Shown piece by piece: positions 1 to 11,394 of a stretch of DNA of 64,000 bases. Under the pieces are notes generated by a model that searched no databases, was not told the DNA's origin, and saw only the letters and a list, made by a program, of their open reading frames with translations. Position 1 is the stretch's first letter. Every line of letters starts with the position of its first letter. This stretch comes from Agrypnia vestita (lineage: Eukaryota; Arthropoda; Insecta; Trichoptera; Phryganeidae): positions 82,510 through 146,509 of the forward strand of contig JADDOH010010016.1 of assembly GCA_016648135.1 (NCBI GenBank), in the 5' to 3' direction. Position numbers and translations under genes: made by a program.

Positions 1-1206
1 AACATCACTACTTAGATTGACGCGTAATACTAAACTTTACATTTATGCCATATTTATTTACAAAGGTTATTATTTTTGAAGATAGATTTTGAACAATCAT
101 CCAATGAAATTTTTTAATCACTTAACCAAAATTTGATTAAAAAATACCTAAAATTATTTGACTCATTTCTTGATGCTTTTGAAGCGTTTGATTTTTGTAT
201 TGCTTCAGAATGACTTTGATAATGTCTAAGAAGAAATCGATTCATGTTATAGTTTAAAAAATGCAATTATTGTCGATTACTAAAGAAAGATTACTGAATA
301 ATTTAAAAACAGTGGAATTTTACAAAATGCAATAAATAATAATATGAAAAAAATATTTTTAAATATTTTCATTTGAGTTTGTCAGCCCTGTTAGAAAAAT
401 AAGGACGCGTCTTTTTGCGGGTGCTTTATAACAGGTGGAAGAGAATATGTGTGGTCAACTACAAACACATGCGCGCAGTCAAGGAGAAAAACAGCATCGC
501 TCAGAAGTCCTACAAACTATATTTTGATTAGACAATAATTTAACGACAAAATCAATAAGATACATAGTAACACAATATAATCACTACAATAAACTAATTA
601 ATAGATAAAATATAAAGTAATTTTTATATTTTATCAGTTTACATGTGGAAAATATATCAAATCTTGCTTTTGAAGTTCAGATATCAAAGACGGAAATAAA
701 TATGAAGACGTTTTGGATATACTCGTAAGTGTATAAAATCCGTCTTAGAACGGGTAGAAAAAAAAAGGAGATAATTAGAATAGCCCACAGTACAGCTGGA
801 TTATAATTTTTTCCAAATATTCTATTATTGAAGATAAAAATGGATTTGTTTTCTATTTGAAAAAAGTATTTTAAACAAAAAGGTATCCACCTAATTCGTA
901 CATTTTTATAGGTATTAATACTTTATTCCACTGTTATATTTCCTTCCATTAAAGCATTACAGTAAAGAAGACTTTGGAATAATGTACACAGCATTGAAAT
1001 TTTATATATTTCACGTACCAACCCGTCCTTCACGACATACAACTCTTTTCCAAAACAAAAACTATAAAACTCAGGCTGCGAGAAACTCAGTTATCAGAAG
1101 AATCATAAACTTATTCTTGCAATACGAGAACTCCCTTGGCATACTTATTCGCAGACACAAAATATATTATTAAGCAAAAACTTAAAATAATGATTTCATA
1201 GGCTTT
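1..1206. other. AT-rich DNA, no gene recognised
   Basis: No coding frame, RNA gene or repeat family is recognised here. A slightly GC-richer patch lies at about 400-530. A 63-codon frame at 982-1173 has no recognisable domain and looks fortuitous. Confidence 0.5.
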
Positions 1207-1207
1207 A

Positions 1208-1209
1208 AA

Positions 1210-1247
<38 letters not shown>
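1208..1247. repeat. (CA)n microsatellite
   Basis: An almost uninterrupted CA dinucleotide run of about 40 nt in AT-rich DNA. Confidence 0.95.
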
Positions 1248-1250
<3 letters not shown>

Positions 1251-1254
1251 CACC

Positions 1255-2584
1255 TTTAAGTAAGTAATTTTATATATATTATTTTAAGCGATTAATAGAT
1301 TTATAAAGCAAATATTATTCAAACGCTTAAATCTGTTCCTTTGTAAAACATATTCATGCATTGTAAGCTTCAATTCGAATAAATAAAAAAATAAAAATAC
1401 GTAAGCGGACACACGTTGCATCGAGTCGCTATTTGGAAAGAGAAAGTGAAGCACTTGAGTACAATATATAGCTTATAATGATGATGATATAAGATTAGGT
1501 TTTTTCATATTGTGTGACTCATTTCAGAAATAATAAAAAAAAAAAAATAAAAAAAAAATAATAGAAATAAAGAAAAATACGCAACAAGATGAAAGCCAAT
1601 AATGAATAACTGAAAAGGTTGTACTTTTGTTCCGTCTGTATACGGCAACAACATGGTGTTCTTATTTATTACCCCCTCTTGTAAAGGATGTTCCCGCGAG
1701 GTTAAGTGTCACGATTGTGTTTATGGCACTAGGGACGAGATCTGACTAGACCTTGTCTACAATCATTATTCCGAGATCGTTCCATATAATACTCATTGAC
1801 ACTTTTTCTGTGCAATTGTTCAGTTCAAATATGGCCGTTTCGTGATATTGTCTTGTAGTAGATCAAGCAGTTCACAAAAACCCGTCAATGTAAAAGTAAT
1901 AGTAAAAGCAACATTTTATTAGGTTAATAAGACAAACGATTGAAATAAATTCCTTTTCATAATTATTTTAAAAATATAATTGAAGCTTTGTGGTTAAGTG
2001 TTTTGTGATTTGAGCCTCATTCTAGGAGGCACCAAATTAGTCCCATGTGTTATATATAGGCTTGTTTTGAGTGACCAAACAATATATGCCACGCGCTTAT
2101 TGTATGTCACACTTTAATTATCTAATGTTTTATTTCCAGCAATTTACGGACTTTAAAATTTATATTCAGACATGATAAATATGAATTAAGGAAAAAATGT
2201 TTTACTACCATAATTATATTTTTAATGATTTATTTATTTTTTGTAGTTAATATCGAATTATTTACATGCATATGTAAATATGTATAGACATTTACACAGT
2301 CTCTGATAAAATATTTATATATTTTAAACCTACCTGGATTTCACAACACACATTTCTCACAAAAAAATCTTCAGTAGGTAATTGTATTTCATTAATTCTT
2401 TGTTTTGGTTTTCTTCCTCAACGTAAATCTTGTTCTATATCTCTTTCTCTTGTATGCTCTATGATTAAGCAAATTAAATTCAAAAACGATAAACGAAAAT
2501 AGAGTAAATAAAAAACTTCTTAAAAAACAACCACGTAAAAATAACAGGCACCCAGTAGGACTAAAAACCACCCAGGGAGATATT
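1255..2584. other. AT-rich DNA with A-rich tracts
   Basis: No gene is seen. An A-rich tract lies at about 1531-1580 and a GC-richer patch at about 1620-1800. The segment at about 2080-2120 (CCACGCGCTTATTG...) resembles one at about 53240-53275 and may be a dispersed repeat. Confidence 0.4.
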
Positions 2585-2692
2585 AAACTGCTGAAATAAC
2601 GTTACAAAATATTAGCGCATTTTATACATATACATATATAATAAACTGTTGAAATAAAGTTACATAATATTTGCGCATTTTACAATAGATTG
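2585..2692. repeat. two-copy tandem repeat, period 58 bp
   Basis: The segment starting AAACTGCTGAAATAACGTTA at 2585 recurs at 2643 with a few substitutions, so two units lie head to tail. Confidence 0.75.
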
Positions 2693-2895
2693 GTAATATA
2701 AGTATTGTGGAAATGAAAATAAAAAAAGAAAATGAAATAATAATTTAATTCATGAAAAATGTGCTAAATTAATAATGTTTTCATATTATAGTTTTCGAGA
2801 AAATTGCGAAGTTCGTTCCGTGAAATTTTCAGGCGAAACTCGCCATGTCGGAAAAACACGAGGAATTTAATTTAATTTTCACAGTGTAAGATGGT

Positions 2896-2897
<2 letters not shown>

Positions 2898-2950
<53 letters not shown>

Positions 2951-2957
2951 TGTGTGT
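2898..2957. repeat. (TG)n microsatellite
   Basis: About 60 nt of TG repeat. Read on the minus strand it produces a poly-Thr-His frame that is not a gene. Confidence 0.95.
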
Positions 2958-3104
2958 AAAAGCGGAAACATGCTCACTTGTATAAAGTAGAACACTAGGC
3001 ACGCACATGTATCATAATATACGTGCTGTTCTATGGATGAAGACAATGATGAGAACAAAATACTAAATTTTATCCGCAAGGGGACATCATTAATCAAGCT
3101 ATAT

Positions 3105-3440
3105 TATAGATATCTCTTAGAGATAAAGCTACTTTTTTATATGGGAAAAAGCAATCAAAAATATAGATATCTCATTTCCTATGGCGACATCTGTACTGGT
3201 TTATGGGAATGAAAAAAATTTCAACCACAGGTGGCGTATTAAATATGTATACGACTTCCGATAATTTGAAAGATGTGGTAGTGTATGATGGGTGGAATTT
3301 GGTGAACGTTACATTGTGTAAAATGATCACTTAAGCCAGCCATAACAGGTCGTAAGCCTTATGGTCAAAAAAAGACTTCCATACCTACATACCCATATGA
3401 AAAAGTAGCTTCGTCTCTACGAGACATCTATGAGATATTT
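3105..3440. mobile_element. MITE family A, copy 1
   Basis: A 335-bp repeat with inverted ends. The left end has GATATCTCTTAGAGATAAAGC and the right end has GCTTCGTCTCTACGAGAC then ATCTATGAGATATT. Its interior carries GTGAACGTTACATTGTGTAA and then a TGATCACTTAAGCCAGCC motif shared with copies near 10.3, 18.4, 33.9 and 52.8 kb. It encodes no protein, so it is most simply a non-autonomous DNA element. Confidence 0.7.
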
Positions 3441-4129
3441 TAATTAATTAAATTAAAAATTAAAAAAAATAATGGGAGAAATCCCGAAAACGTTCTAACA
3501 ATTCAAAATAAATATAGTGGAATAAAACAGTGTTGTTTACCCTCATTTTTTTAAATATTAAAAAAAACAGAGTTTTGCCTTTATTTTAAATAATTAAAAA
3601 TAACATTTTAATTGTAAACTGACTGGAAATCCCAATTTACATAGGTTCACTGATTCCGGTGTATGCTTGAATCATACAAATTGCCCGCAATTATTTGGTG
3701 ACCAACATTCACATACAGTTTTATTCATTTTCACAAGGATGGCACTTCGCTAGATAACCACTAGAGACGTTAGAATTCAAAACTAAGTTGAATCACTTTC
3801 ACGAGACCCTCAAATGGTCTAGCCTCAGTCTAGCAATTTAGATGTCTGAATTTTCCAAATGATAAAACATTGTAAGAACGTCCCATTGTTTGAATTTTTT
3901 AGGAATATTTTTTATTGTTAGGTTTCCACGTAGCCGGTAAAGCTATTTCGTCTATCATGAGCGTATAAACTTGCCATTTGGATCTTGTAACTAGGCATAC
4001 AAAGTTCCGCGAAATTTTATATGTTAGATATTGGCGCATTTGCATTTCATCATATCATTCATAACCTCAAATATCGAAATATGCCAAGCTTTTTACTATA
4101 CTACTACTACAGGTGTAGTATACTAAATA

Positions 4130-4450
4130 GTGCATACTAAAAGCATACTAAAACTACAAGTGACGCAAAACAGGGTAATGAGAATCATATTTAAAAATAA
4201 AATAAAATATACCAGAATTAAAGAAATGACACACAATTGGATGGGAAAAAACTTATTTAAAACGTCCTCATATTTGTACATAAAATTCTCAGTAACAAAA
4301 TGCCAAAATATTTTTTCAACACAATCACTGTAAATAGTTATGTACCTTATCTATAATACCAGAAACAGGAATAGAATAAGATTACCATATAAGAAAAAAG
4401 TGTATAGACAAAATTATCGATACACTTTTTTCAGGAGTGTGATGTTAACT
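4130..4450 (+). pseudogene. jockey/CR1-type LINE reverse-transcriptase C-terminal remnant
   Basis: The frame at 4130-4333 contains LQVTQNRVMRIIFKNK, the QNRxxRIIF segment seen after the RT domain in jockey/CR1/RTE-like LINEs. Downstream a second frame gives YNTRNRNRIRLPYKKK, matching the YNTRxxxxxRLP block of the same region. Stops and a frame change show it is dead. Only the extreme 3' end of the element survives, followed by an AAAT-rich tail. Confidence 0.6.
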
Positions 4451-4599
4451 AACTAAGGAAATAAATAAATAAATAAAAATAAATGAAAAATTTTCAGTTT
4501 TATAAGTAGGTATGTGTCACGGCTGTAATTTTGAATGGTGCAGTTCCTCTCGTTCCTCATCTTCTGATACGTCTTGATATTGATTTCGTGATAATTTAA

Positions 4600-4960
4600 G
4601 AATTAAATATGGATATTAAACCCCTTTGCCCGAAGGATGAGAGAAACTCTAGACAAGATCTCGAAATCGTATCGGATAATCACCCAATTAAGCTCGCAAG
4701 TTATATTTGACGATCGTTATGCAAATCGTCTCCTCTGAATTACGTCAAAATTCAAGTCTAAAAGAGACTGTGATCGCGTGAGGTTAGTCTGTCTATCTCT
4801 GCGGATTCTACAGATCTTAGATATCAAAATAAATGGTGTGAGAATAGAAGTTTGTAAGGCCCCAGGGCCAGTTCAAGCCGAGTAATACGAGCTAATCTCT
4901 GAGTTCTCTCAACGGGGTTGGAGTTTGTCTAAATGTTTGCAATTGGCTTTATTGGTCCGA
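4600..4960. other. GC-richer island, candidate non-coding regulatory sequence
   Basis: This block is clearly less AT-rich than its surroundings, has no long open frame and includes a POU-type octamer ATGCAAAT at about 4720. Conservation cannot be judged from one sequence. It is listed because such islands recur through the window. Confidence 0.3.
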
Positions 4961-6608
4961 TTTACATTATTCCATAAAAACTTAACGCTGACATTTTAAT
5001 TGGAAAAACGATGTATTTCAATGAATTTATTAATTTATACTGCATTAATGTCATAGAAAGCAACTTCTACATATATGTAATTTTTCCATGGTTGAAGTTA
5101 TATAGGATATCTTTATTTTGAGAAACGCTTCATAACTGATGAAAACTTAGCCAGCTCTAGACTCAAGTCTCTAAGGAGACAGTTTGGTAATATATAGTCT
5201 CACTTTTCCTTTGTATGTTAGTGCCAGAGTCAAATTATAACTTTTGTATTATAGTTGGGCACAGTTAATGGTCTCATTCACTCTCCACGCCGACACAAAT
5301 AATTAATGGTAAACAATTATTGAGTTGGATTAAAATAGACCCATAATGAACGTTTAAATTATACACGAATATGGTTATAATTTTAAAGTATATTTAAATT
5401 TAATATGGCGCAGTTTTTTAAACAAGATGGTGATCAATTTGCAGTATACTGGTTTACCTGGCGCAAGAGATATAGGATCATTTTGCACACTGACCTACTT
5501 TCAGAGAAAACACAGTCAGGGAAACTTATTTTTACCCTAGCACGAGGAGTTATAAGAGACCACATTTCTAATTACGGAGAACATTTTAGAAGTTTTAAAA
5601 TACTCTTAATTTTTAATTATTTATAATTTCCTAAACATAAAACATGTGAGTTTAATTATAATTTTATATTTCACTACCTAAGTTTCGAGATCTCTCTCGA
5701 AATCATAATCGTTAATTTTTAAACTGACTGTAAAAAGTTAATTGATTTTGTTATTAAACTGAGTAAAATGATTAAGAAAGACGTTAACTAATTATATTAT
5801 CATATTATTAAACTGACTAGTCGAAAACAAATAGTTAATTGATTATGTTTTCACCAAATTTAATGATCATCATGAATATTCTCTACGAAGTTAAATCCAA
5901 ATGCATAAATAAAACAATAAATATATTTTGCAAATCCCGTTATTTCCATAATTTTAATAAAAATAAATAAATAAGTCGGTATAAAATAAAGTGTGGAGCT
6001 TTCATTCGTGCGATAGTTATTTTAATCTTTCTTGATTATTTTATGCGATTTGACCAATTCAATGCCATGAGCGAGTTACCACGCCAAACATTGCGTGTCA
6101 TACTAAGTTAAATACGTGATTTCACGCGCTTTCCGACATCGCAGAGACGGAATCAAACACAATTCGATGTCATGTATTTGATTTTATTCTGCCGTCTAAA
6201 AATTTGTTCTTAGCTTTTATTTGACATTTGACAACAAACTTAGAGTTTACTCCGACTGTGTGATGTTAACTCCATTTTAAATAGTATTGGCAGTTGAATG
6301 TAAAAAACCTCTTTGTTGATAATATAATCAACTAGGAGATTTTTAACATTGTTGATATAGCCAACAGAACACCAAAATACTATGTGAATTTGTGGTCATG
6401 GTCTGACTTCACGGCTGGTCCCAATACGATAGACTACGTTACTACTAATTTTTAACAGATGAAATTAACTCTTAAAAATATGATTAGGTACATAAATAGG
6501 TTTTTGCTTGAAGAAACTCGGTTTAGGAATATATTTTTTTAAATTAAAAAAAAAGTCTAATGTATTAAATATACATTTTGTTTACAGGAGGATTTAATGA
6601 TGCAAGCA
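4961..6608. other. AT-rich DNA, no gene recognised
   Basis: Only short unrecognised frames, including 73 codons at 5405-5626. No repeat family was identified with confidence. Confidence 0.4.
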
Positions 6609-6610
6609 TA

Positions 6611-6918
6611 AACACCCTTAACCGTTATGTTACTACCCAGAATTTCTCACATTAGTTGCTACCCAAAGTACCCGGGTACTCAACCTGGATGGACGTTCCC
6701 ACAATATTATTTATGTGTTGTATCTCAGAAATTGATATTTAGACAGTGGTTAAATAGCTACTTAGACGGTCACTGCTTCTCATAACAATGTCCGTCTACC
6801 CTTTATTTCCCTCCCTCGAGATCTAAACGGATGATGGCGTTAACGAATAAAATTATTTAAACTTGAAATCGTAAATGGGTACCCAGGTACCCGGGTAGTA
6901 ACATAAGTGAAGGGGTTT
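6611..6918. mobile_element. TIR-bounded MITE
   Basis: The left end (ACCCTTAACCGTTATGTTAC then TACCC) is matched in inverted orientation by the right end (GGGTAGTAACATAAGTGAAG then GGGTTT). Inner arms also share TACCCGGGTA-type sequence. The element is about 308 bp, has no coding capacity and is probably a non-autonomous DNA transposon of unassigned superfamily. Confidence 0.7.
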
Positions 6919-7079
6919 AGTTCATATCTGTACAATTTTATACTCTGTGGATGAGTCGCGTCTCACAAGCTAGCCTACTGGAGATAGTTGATGGAATGTC
7001 ATATTTGAAACTGATGTTTGACAGTGTTGAGCAGAAATGAAATGAAGTTAAATAATAAATAGTTAGTAAGGCGAAAATT

Positions 7080-7380
7080 AAAGCGCTGGCCCACGGGCTC
7101 CCCGAGGGAAGAGCGCCGTCATTTTTATTGTAGGTTCCCGAGCCACGGTTATAAATATTTAATTCGCCCCTAAACTTTTACGGTGCAAAAAACAATAAAA
7201 TCCCTCCGCCAGGGCTAGCAAAACTGTGGCGCGCGTCAAATATTAGGTAACAAAGTCTCCCGGGAATATAAGCCCCGTTAATGGCGACGAGTCAAGAGAC
7301 GCCGTTTTTTACGGCGAGTTTTACGCCAACACTTTATGAATTACTATATTTTACGTCTCGGCTAGGAGATAAAAATTCGC
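7080..7380. other. GC-richer island, candidate non-coding regulatory sequence
   Basis: A block of markedly higher GC (GCGCTGGCCCACGGGCTCC... to TTTACGGCGAGTTTTACGCC) with many stops in all frames. It contains several TTTATTG/CAATAAA and TTAATGG homeodomain-like words. A conserved element is possible but unproven. Confidence 0.3.
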
Positions 7381-7869
7381 CATTGATTGCACTGAATAGG
7401 TATAGAAAGGTTTCTTTTTAATATTTCATATTTTACGGACACGCTTAATGCTTGTAGTAATAAGCTAAATTAATATTTGGTTTTTACGACAGGGCCATAT
7501 CTATATTCGTTCATGGGATAATGCATAATACATTTTTGGTTTAGTACACCAATTTGTTCGGAGAAATTGATTTGAAATATTAAGTGAAAGTAGAATTCTT
7601 ATTTTTATCGTACAAACCAAAGATGATAAAAGATTTTTGAAATATTTAAGATCTATTCTTTATAACGGTACTAAACAGTGTATTTTTTCATACTACGAAT
7701 AATCACATAAGTACGTACATTTGTAGATATACACTTGTAGATATTCTCTATAAGCGTTTCCGAAGCTTAACGTTAATAAAGTGAAAATTTTCCAGTGATT
7801 CGTTGTAATTTAGTGAAAAGCGTTAATTTAATAAGAGATTGATTCGTAACAGTTTTAGAGCCAGAAACA

Positions 7870-8220
7870 AAGGGACATAGAGTAAAGAATGAAGATATTA
7901 GGAATGAATGTAAAGCTGATCGTAGCATAATACATAGAATAAAAATAGGGTCACTCAGGTGGTTTGGGTATGTTGAGCGAATGAATGAGGAAAGAATGGT
8001 AAGAAAGATATATGATGCAAGTGTTGACGGCGCCAGAAAGAGAGGGCGACCACGGAAGACGTGGCATACTGGAAGATGGTCCTGTTAGAAGCCTGAACAG
8101 CCGTAGAGCTTGCATGCGAAGATGTATGAATGTAGACGAAGCGAAAGTTGTATGTTAGGACAGAAGAGTATGGCGCTCTATTCTCTCTGCCCACCCCCAC
8201 GGGGAAACGGCGTGATGGTA
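7870..8220 (+). pseudogene. LINE (RTE-like) C-terminal remnant, family L1
   Basis: Translation on the plus strand gives LRWFGYVERMNEERMVRKIY followed by a GARKRGRPRKTWH block. This is the LRWFGHVERM...GRGRPRKxW signature of the C-terminus of RTE-type LINE polyproteins. The frame then breaks. It ends in a GTAAGTTAGTTAGTTAAG tail, consistent with a LINE 3' end. A more decayed relative lies at 36955-37165. Confidence 0.75.
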
Positions 8221-8319
8221 AGTTAGTTAGTTAAGTTAGTTAGAAACAAAGAAGAACGAAATTAGTGATTAATATAAAATAGCTTTTTTATAACTATTGT
8301 TTACAATCAATTGGTAACA

Positions 8320-8650
8320 GCGACTCTTTTTACTTCCTTTCTTTTAACTCGTAGCGTCTGCGGTTTGTTGTCTACCGGAAAAATCTTGTATCGATTTTTA
8401 ACCCTTTTCCCGTGATTCAATCGAGCTGAAACTTTGCAGGCAGACTCGTGGCGACGATAAAAATGATCTAACAAATTTGTGTTTAAAAAAATGGAATAAT
8501 TATAGTATAATTTTGGATTTTTAGAAATTTTAAGGTTTTTTTCAAATTGGAATCAATACAAATGAATAATGACCCCCACGCGTGCAGTAGGCACGAAACC
8601 TGATTCAATGAGAAAGGGATTATAATAAAAACTTGGTTTTTATGTGTGAG
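8320..8650 (+). repeat. dispersed repeat family C, copy 1
   Basis: Shares long blocks with 45150-45485: AACTCGTAGCGTCTGC, TTTTTAACCCTTTTCCCGTG, GACGATAAAAATGATCTAAC and the end block AAAACTTGGTTTTTATG. A more diverged relative lies at about 52105-52300. It has no open frame and is probably a transposon 3' end or non-autonomous element. Confidence 0.7.
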
Positions 8651-9049
8651 TTTTTTTCATCATGATAGAATTGACAATTCAAAATCCATGCACATAATTT
8701 TATTTTTAGTTGCGTCGATTATCTCGACTGTCATTTTTTATAAATTTGCAATGTAGATATTTAAATATATATATAATTTTATATAAATCTGCACACGGCG
8801 CGGGACTACGTTGAGAAGGTAACACAAAAAATTCTTCGTCTAGCTAGCGCGAATTATAGCTATCGTGTGACCTATACACTAAACCAATAATTCATTTTAA
8901 TAAGTTAAGTACCTACTGGAGCTGTGTAGTCGTTAAAAGAGAATAAAATCTTTATACAACAGCGTTAAGATACTGTTAAAACTGCAAACGGAAAAAAGGT
9001 TAAATCCGAAAACATAAAATTCCGAAACCATGAAAGAGTGAAGTTTGCG

Positions 9050-9300
9050 AGGCGGAAATGCGACGGGGCATAGCTTCATTTCATTAGACGCGTCATCTAA
9101 TCCAAGGAGGGGGTAAAAAAACAATTCGGGATGAAGGAGGAAGATAGAAGAAATTACCAGGATGCCGTTTCGCATCCGTGACTAGGGAGCTAATGAAACC
9201 GATAATAGAAATGGCGGGCGGTAAAACGGTAAGCCGGACTCAAACTAATCCCGAGGGGGGAGCCGCAACTAAATGTTTTGGCAACCCTGTTTTCAGAGGT
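9050..9300. other. GC-richer island upstream of the candidate 5' exon
   Basis: The block holds GC-rich words such as ATGGCGGGCGGTAAAACGG and a TAATCC word. It lies about 300-500 bp upstream of the initiator-like sequence at 9593. A promoter-proximal regulatory role is a guess from position and composition. Confidence 0.3.
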
Positions 9301-9592
9301 TGTGAATATTTGAGTTTTAAATTACTTTTTATTGTTGGAGAATATTTTATTGAGAAACGAAGCGATACAATGAGATAATATGAATTTACGCCTTTTTAGC
9401 TCTTGATCTATATTGGTTATATTGAAAATTCAAAATTATATATTTTATACTGTAACGAAATGGCAAAAGAGATAAGAAAACAACAGAATCCCTATACTAT
9501 AATATGTCAATGGCCACAATGACCTAGATAGAAAAGCCTAGAATCTTCTCCCAAACACAATAATAATCCAGGAGGTGCGTTTAACAGTTCGT

Positions 9593-9626
9593 TCAGTGCA
9601 AAATCGGTGCAAGCCGCGAGACGACG
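9593..9626 (+). promoter_or_regulatory. initiator-like core promoter (TCAGT) with imperfect DPE
   Basis: TCAGT at 9593-9597 matches the arthropod initiator, with A+1 at 9595. At +28 to +32 the sequence is CGACG, a 4-of-5 match to the downstream promoter element RGWYV; AGACG lies three bases early. No TATA box is seen about 30 bp upstream. This is the layout of TATA-less developmental promoters, but short motifs like these also occur by chance. Confidence 0.3.
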
Positions 9627-9937
9627 CCCAGTGTGGCCAGTCGTGATTGCAAGCGATAAATAAATATAATAATCGAACGAAGTACCTAATAGGCGAAATA
9701 TATGCTATATGCTATAAATAGTACGAGCAAGAATTGACGTCTTAGTGAATGTTAAATACGTGTTATCCAGCAAGAATAAATTCATTTACGAGTGATATAC
9801 TGCGAAATAATATAATTGAAAAAATAGTGTTAAGTTAATTCGGTTTTAGTGACTTTGAAGATTGAATAGTTAATTAATTTACAGTGTTTCCTTTCATTCC
9901 TTTCTAGCCAAGACACACGACATTATTGTTGAACATG
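9595..9937 (+). other. candidate first exon: 5' UTR ending in ATG at a splice donor
   Basis: From the initiator-like A at 9595 the sequence is GC-richer at first, then AT-rich like an insect 5' UTR. It ends at GAACATG (ATG 9935-9937) followed at once by the strong donor GTGAGC (9938-9943). If unspliced, the ATG gives only M-V-S-I-stop, so the ATG makes sense only if spliced. An acceptor-like pyrimidine run ending in CTAG at 9907 could instead define a 30-nt exon, 9908-9937. No downstream partner exon is established and the gene is unidentified. Confidence 0.35.
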
Positions 9938-10033
9938 GTGAGCATATAAATAAATGGATTGATCATAATCGAAATAAATTAACAGAGAGTTAGTTAAATT
10001 AGTATAAACCACTACCAGATTTTGGATCTACCA

Positions 10034-10071
10034 GTCCTGATGAAGAGACGGGTATCCTGAAACCGGTAGAC
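10034..10071 (+). ncRNA. hammerhead-like ribozyme motif (ACCGGT type)
   Basis: Core CTGATGA at 10037-10043 and GAAA at 10059-10062, then palindromic stem III ACCGGT and A17. Stem I is GTC/GAC directly flanking the core. Stem II is degraded compared with the related copy at 47923. Motifs of this plan are known from PLE terminal repeats. Confidence 0.5.
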
Positions 10072-10286
10072 CTAACTAGAACTAACTTTATGTTATAATG
10101 TCTAATTACTAAGTTAATGTAACGCAGAAAAATGATATGTATTTTCTTATCGGGAGAATTATTTACCATTACACTATGTATATGAACCATTTTATTTTGC
10201 GACTTCATTAAATTAAAATTGTTATTTATTCCATAGATAGATTTCGTCTTTATATCTTTATATTTGATTCATATAATTAAGATAAA

Positions 10287-10500
10287 TTATAGATATCACA
10301 GAGACGAAGCTATTTATATATGAGAAAACACATATAGAAATCCTTATTAGCGATATCGTAGTTGTCCCAAGTATGCAAGAAAGGTGCATGAATCTCATGT
10401 ATACAACTTTCAAAATTTGAATAATGGATGTGGTTTTTCTTGGGTAGAATCGGTGTACGTTACATAGTGTAAAGTGATCACTTAAGACGTAAGTGTGTGG
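10287..10500. mobile_element. MITE family A, copy 2 (partial)
   Basis: Starts with AGATATCACAGAGACGAAGC, the inverted end of the family, and carries GTACGTTACATAGTGTAAAG then TGATCACTTAAG before breaking off. The right end is missing. Confidence 0.6.
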
Positions 10501-10639
10501 ATAAGTACGTAATAAAATAAATGATTGAAGTAAATTTAACGATACAAGTTTCTTGAGTAAAGTTTGCAATAAAGGCGACTTGCAAATGAATTTCATAAAA
10601 CGAATCAACACTTCTGGCAAAAGTAAGTGAGGATTTAAT

Positions 10640-10860
10640 TACAACATCCGGTTCCCTCGCGGGTCATCAGGCTCGCGCTGCCATTGGTCCCCGCGCCGCT
10701 CCCTAACTTCCTTTAGGAAGTCCAGGGACCAGGCGGGAAACTAACCTTGTTTCGGAAATCCGCTCAAAGAAATCCTGTTACGAGGACGCGCTAACGGCCG
10801 TGCTGGACGACGCTATTAAGGCTGCAATGGACTCAACGACTTAACAAATAACACAATTTA
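10640..10860 (+). other. GC-rich island with a possible terminal coding exon
   Basis: A strongly GC-rich block. CCCTAACTTCCTTTAG ending at 10716 resembles a branch point, pyrimidine tract and acceptor. The following frame to TAA at 10844 reads ...SCYEDALTAVLDDAIKAAMD... then stop, 41 codons in phase 1. The frame is short and the phase does not match the phase-0 donor at 9938, so it may equally be a non-coding element. Confidence 0.2.
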
Positions 10861-10978
10861 AATCTTGAATGAAGTAAACAAAGAGGATATAACAAGTAGG
10901 CTACAAAAATACTTGTTTATTTATTGAGTACATTTTTACAAAACTGTTTTATGTTTATGTAACTAAAAAAAAAACAAG

Positions 10979-11115
10979 CGAGCCTTACAGTAGTCGCATA
11001 CGTGATGTGTAAAATTTGACATCTCACAATTAAAACATCAATTGAGCACCAACAGAAATTAACATCGAAATTTAAAAAAGCTAATAGCTGTATATTTATT
11101 AATTAATAAATATAA
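10979..11115 (+). repeat. dispersed repeat family D, copy 1
   Basis: Shares AGTCGCATACGTGATGTGTA, AAATTTGACATCTCACAATT, CAATTGAGCA and AAAAGCTAATA...TATATTTATTAATTA with 63852-64000 at the window end. It is followed within 150 bp by hammerhead-like motifs, so it may be part of the same retroelement family. Confidence 0.7.
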
Positions 11116-11220
11116 ATAAAGAAAATGTATTTTGTAAAATGTAAAACATTGTAGATTGACATTTAAAAAAAATATTGATTGTATTATTTGTATTAATCTA
11201 CTTATATTATTTGACAGATT

Positions 11221-11263
11221 ACAACTACATGTTTCGGACTTTACTTTTCTATCGTCAGGGTGT
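11221..11263 (-). ncRNA. hammerhead-like ribozyme motif (ACATGT type), minus strand
   Basis: Read on the minus strand: CTGACGA at 11258-11252, GAAA at 11235-11232, palindromic ACATGT at 11232-11227, then A17. Stem I pairs 4 of 5 positions. Stem II is decayed. It points towards the plus-strand motif at 11356. Confidence 0.4.
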
Positions 11264-11355
11264 TATTTATATGTCAAAATAATTATCGACATGTTTTGTG
11301 GTTAAATTATAGGTATAGACATAAAAATATTATTTTTTTATTTCGTTTTTTTTTT

Positions 11356-11394
11356 ATCCAGATGAAGAAATCGTTGGCTCCGAAACATGTTGAT
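11356..11394 (+). ncRNA. hammerhead-like ribozyme motif (ACATGT type)
   Basis: ATC/GAT stem I, core CAGATGA (one base off CTGATGA), GAAA at 11382-11385, ACATGT palindrome and T17. Stem II aligns with the better-paired copy at 61467-61503. Its mismatches are A opposite C, as expected from decay of G-C pairs. Confidence 0.4.

Noticed and set aside
727..732. GTAAGT after a short ATG frame (MKTFWIYS) at about 703
   Set aside because: Only eight codons, no hydrophobic core or promoter-like context.
2879..3097. 72-codon minus-strand frame with poly-Thr-His
   Set aside because: It is the translation of the TG microsatellite and flanks.
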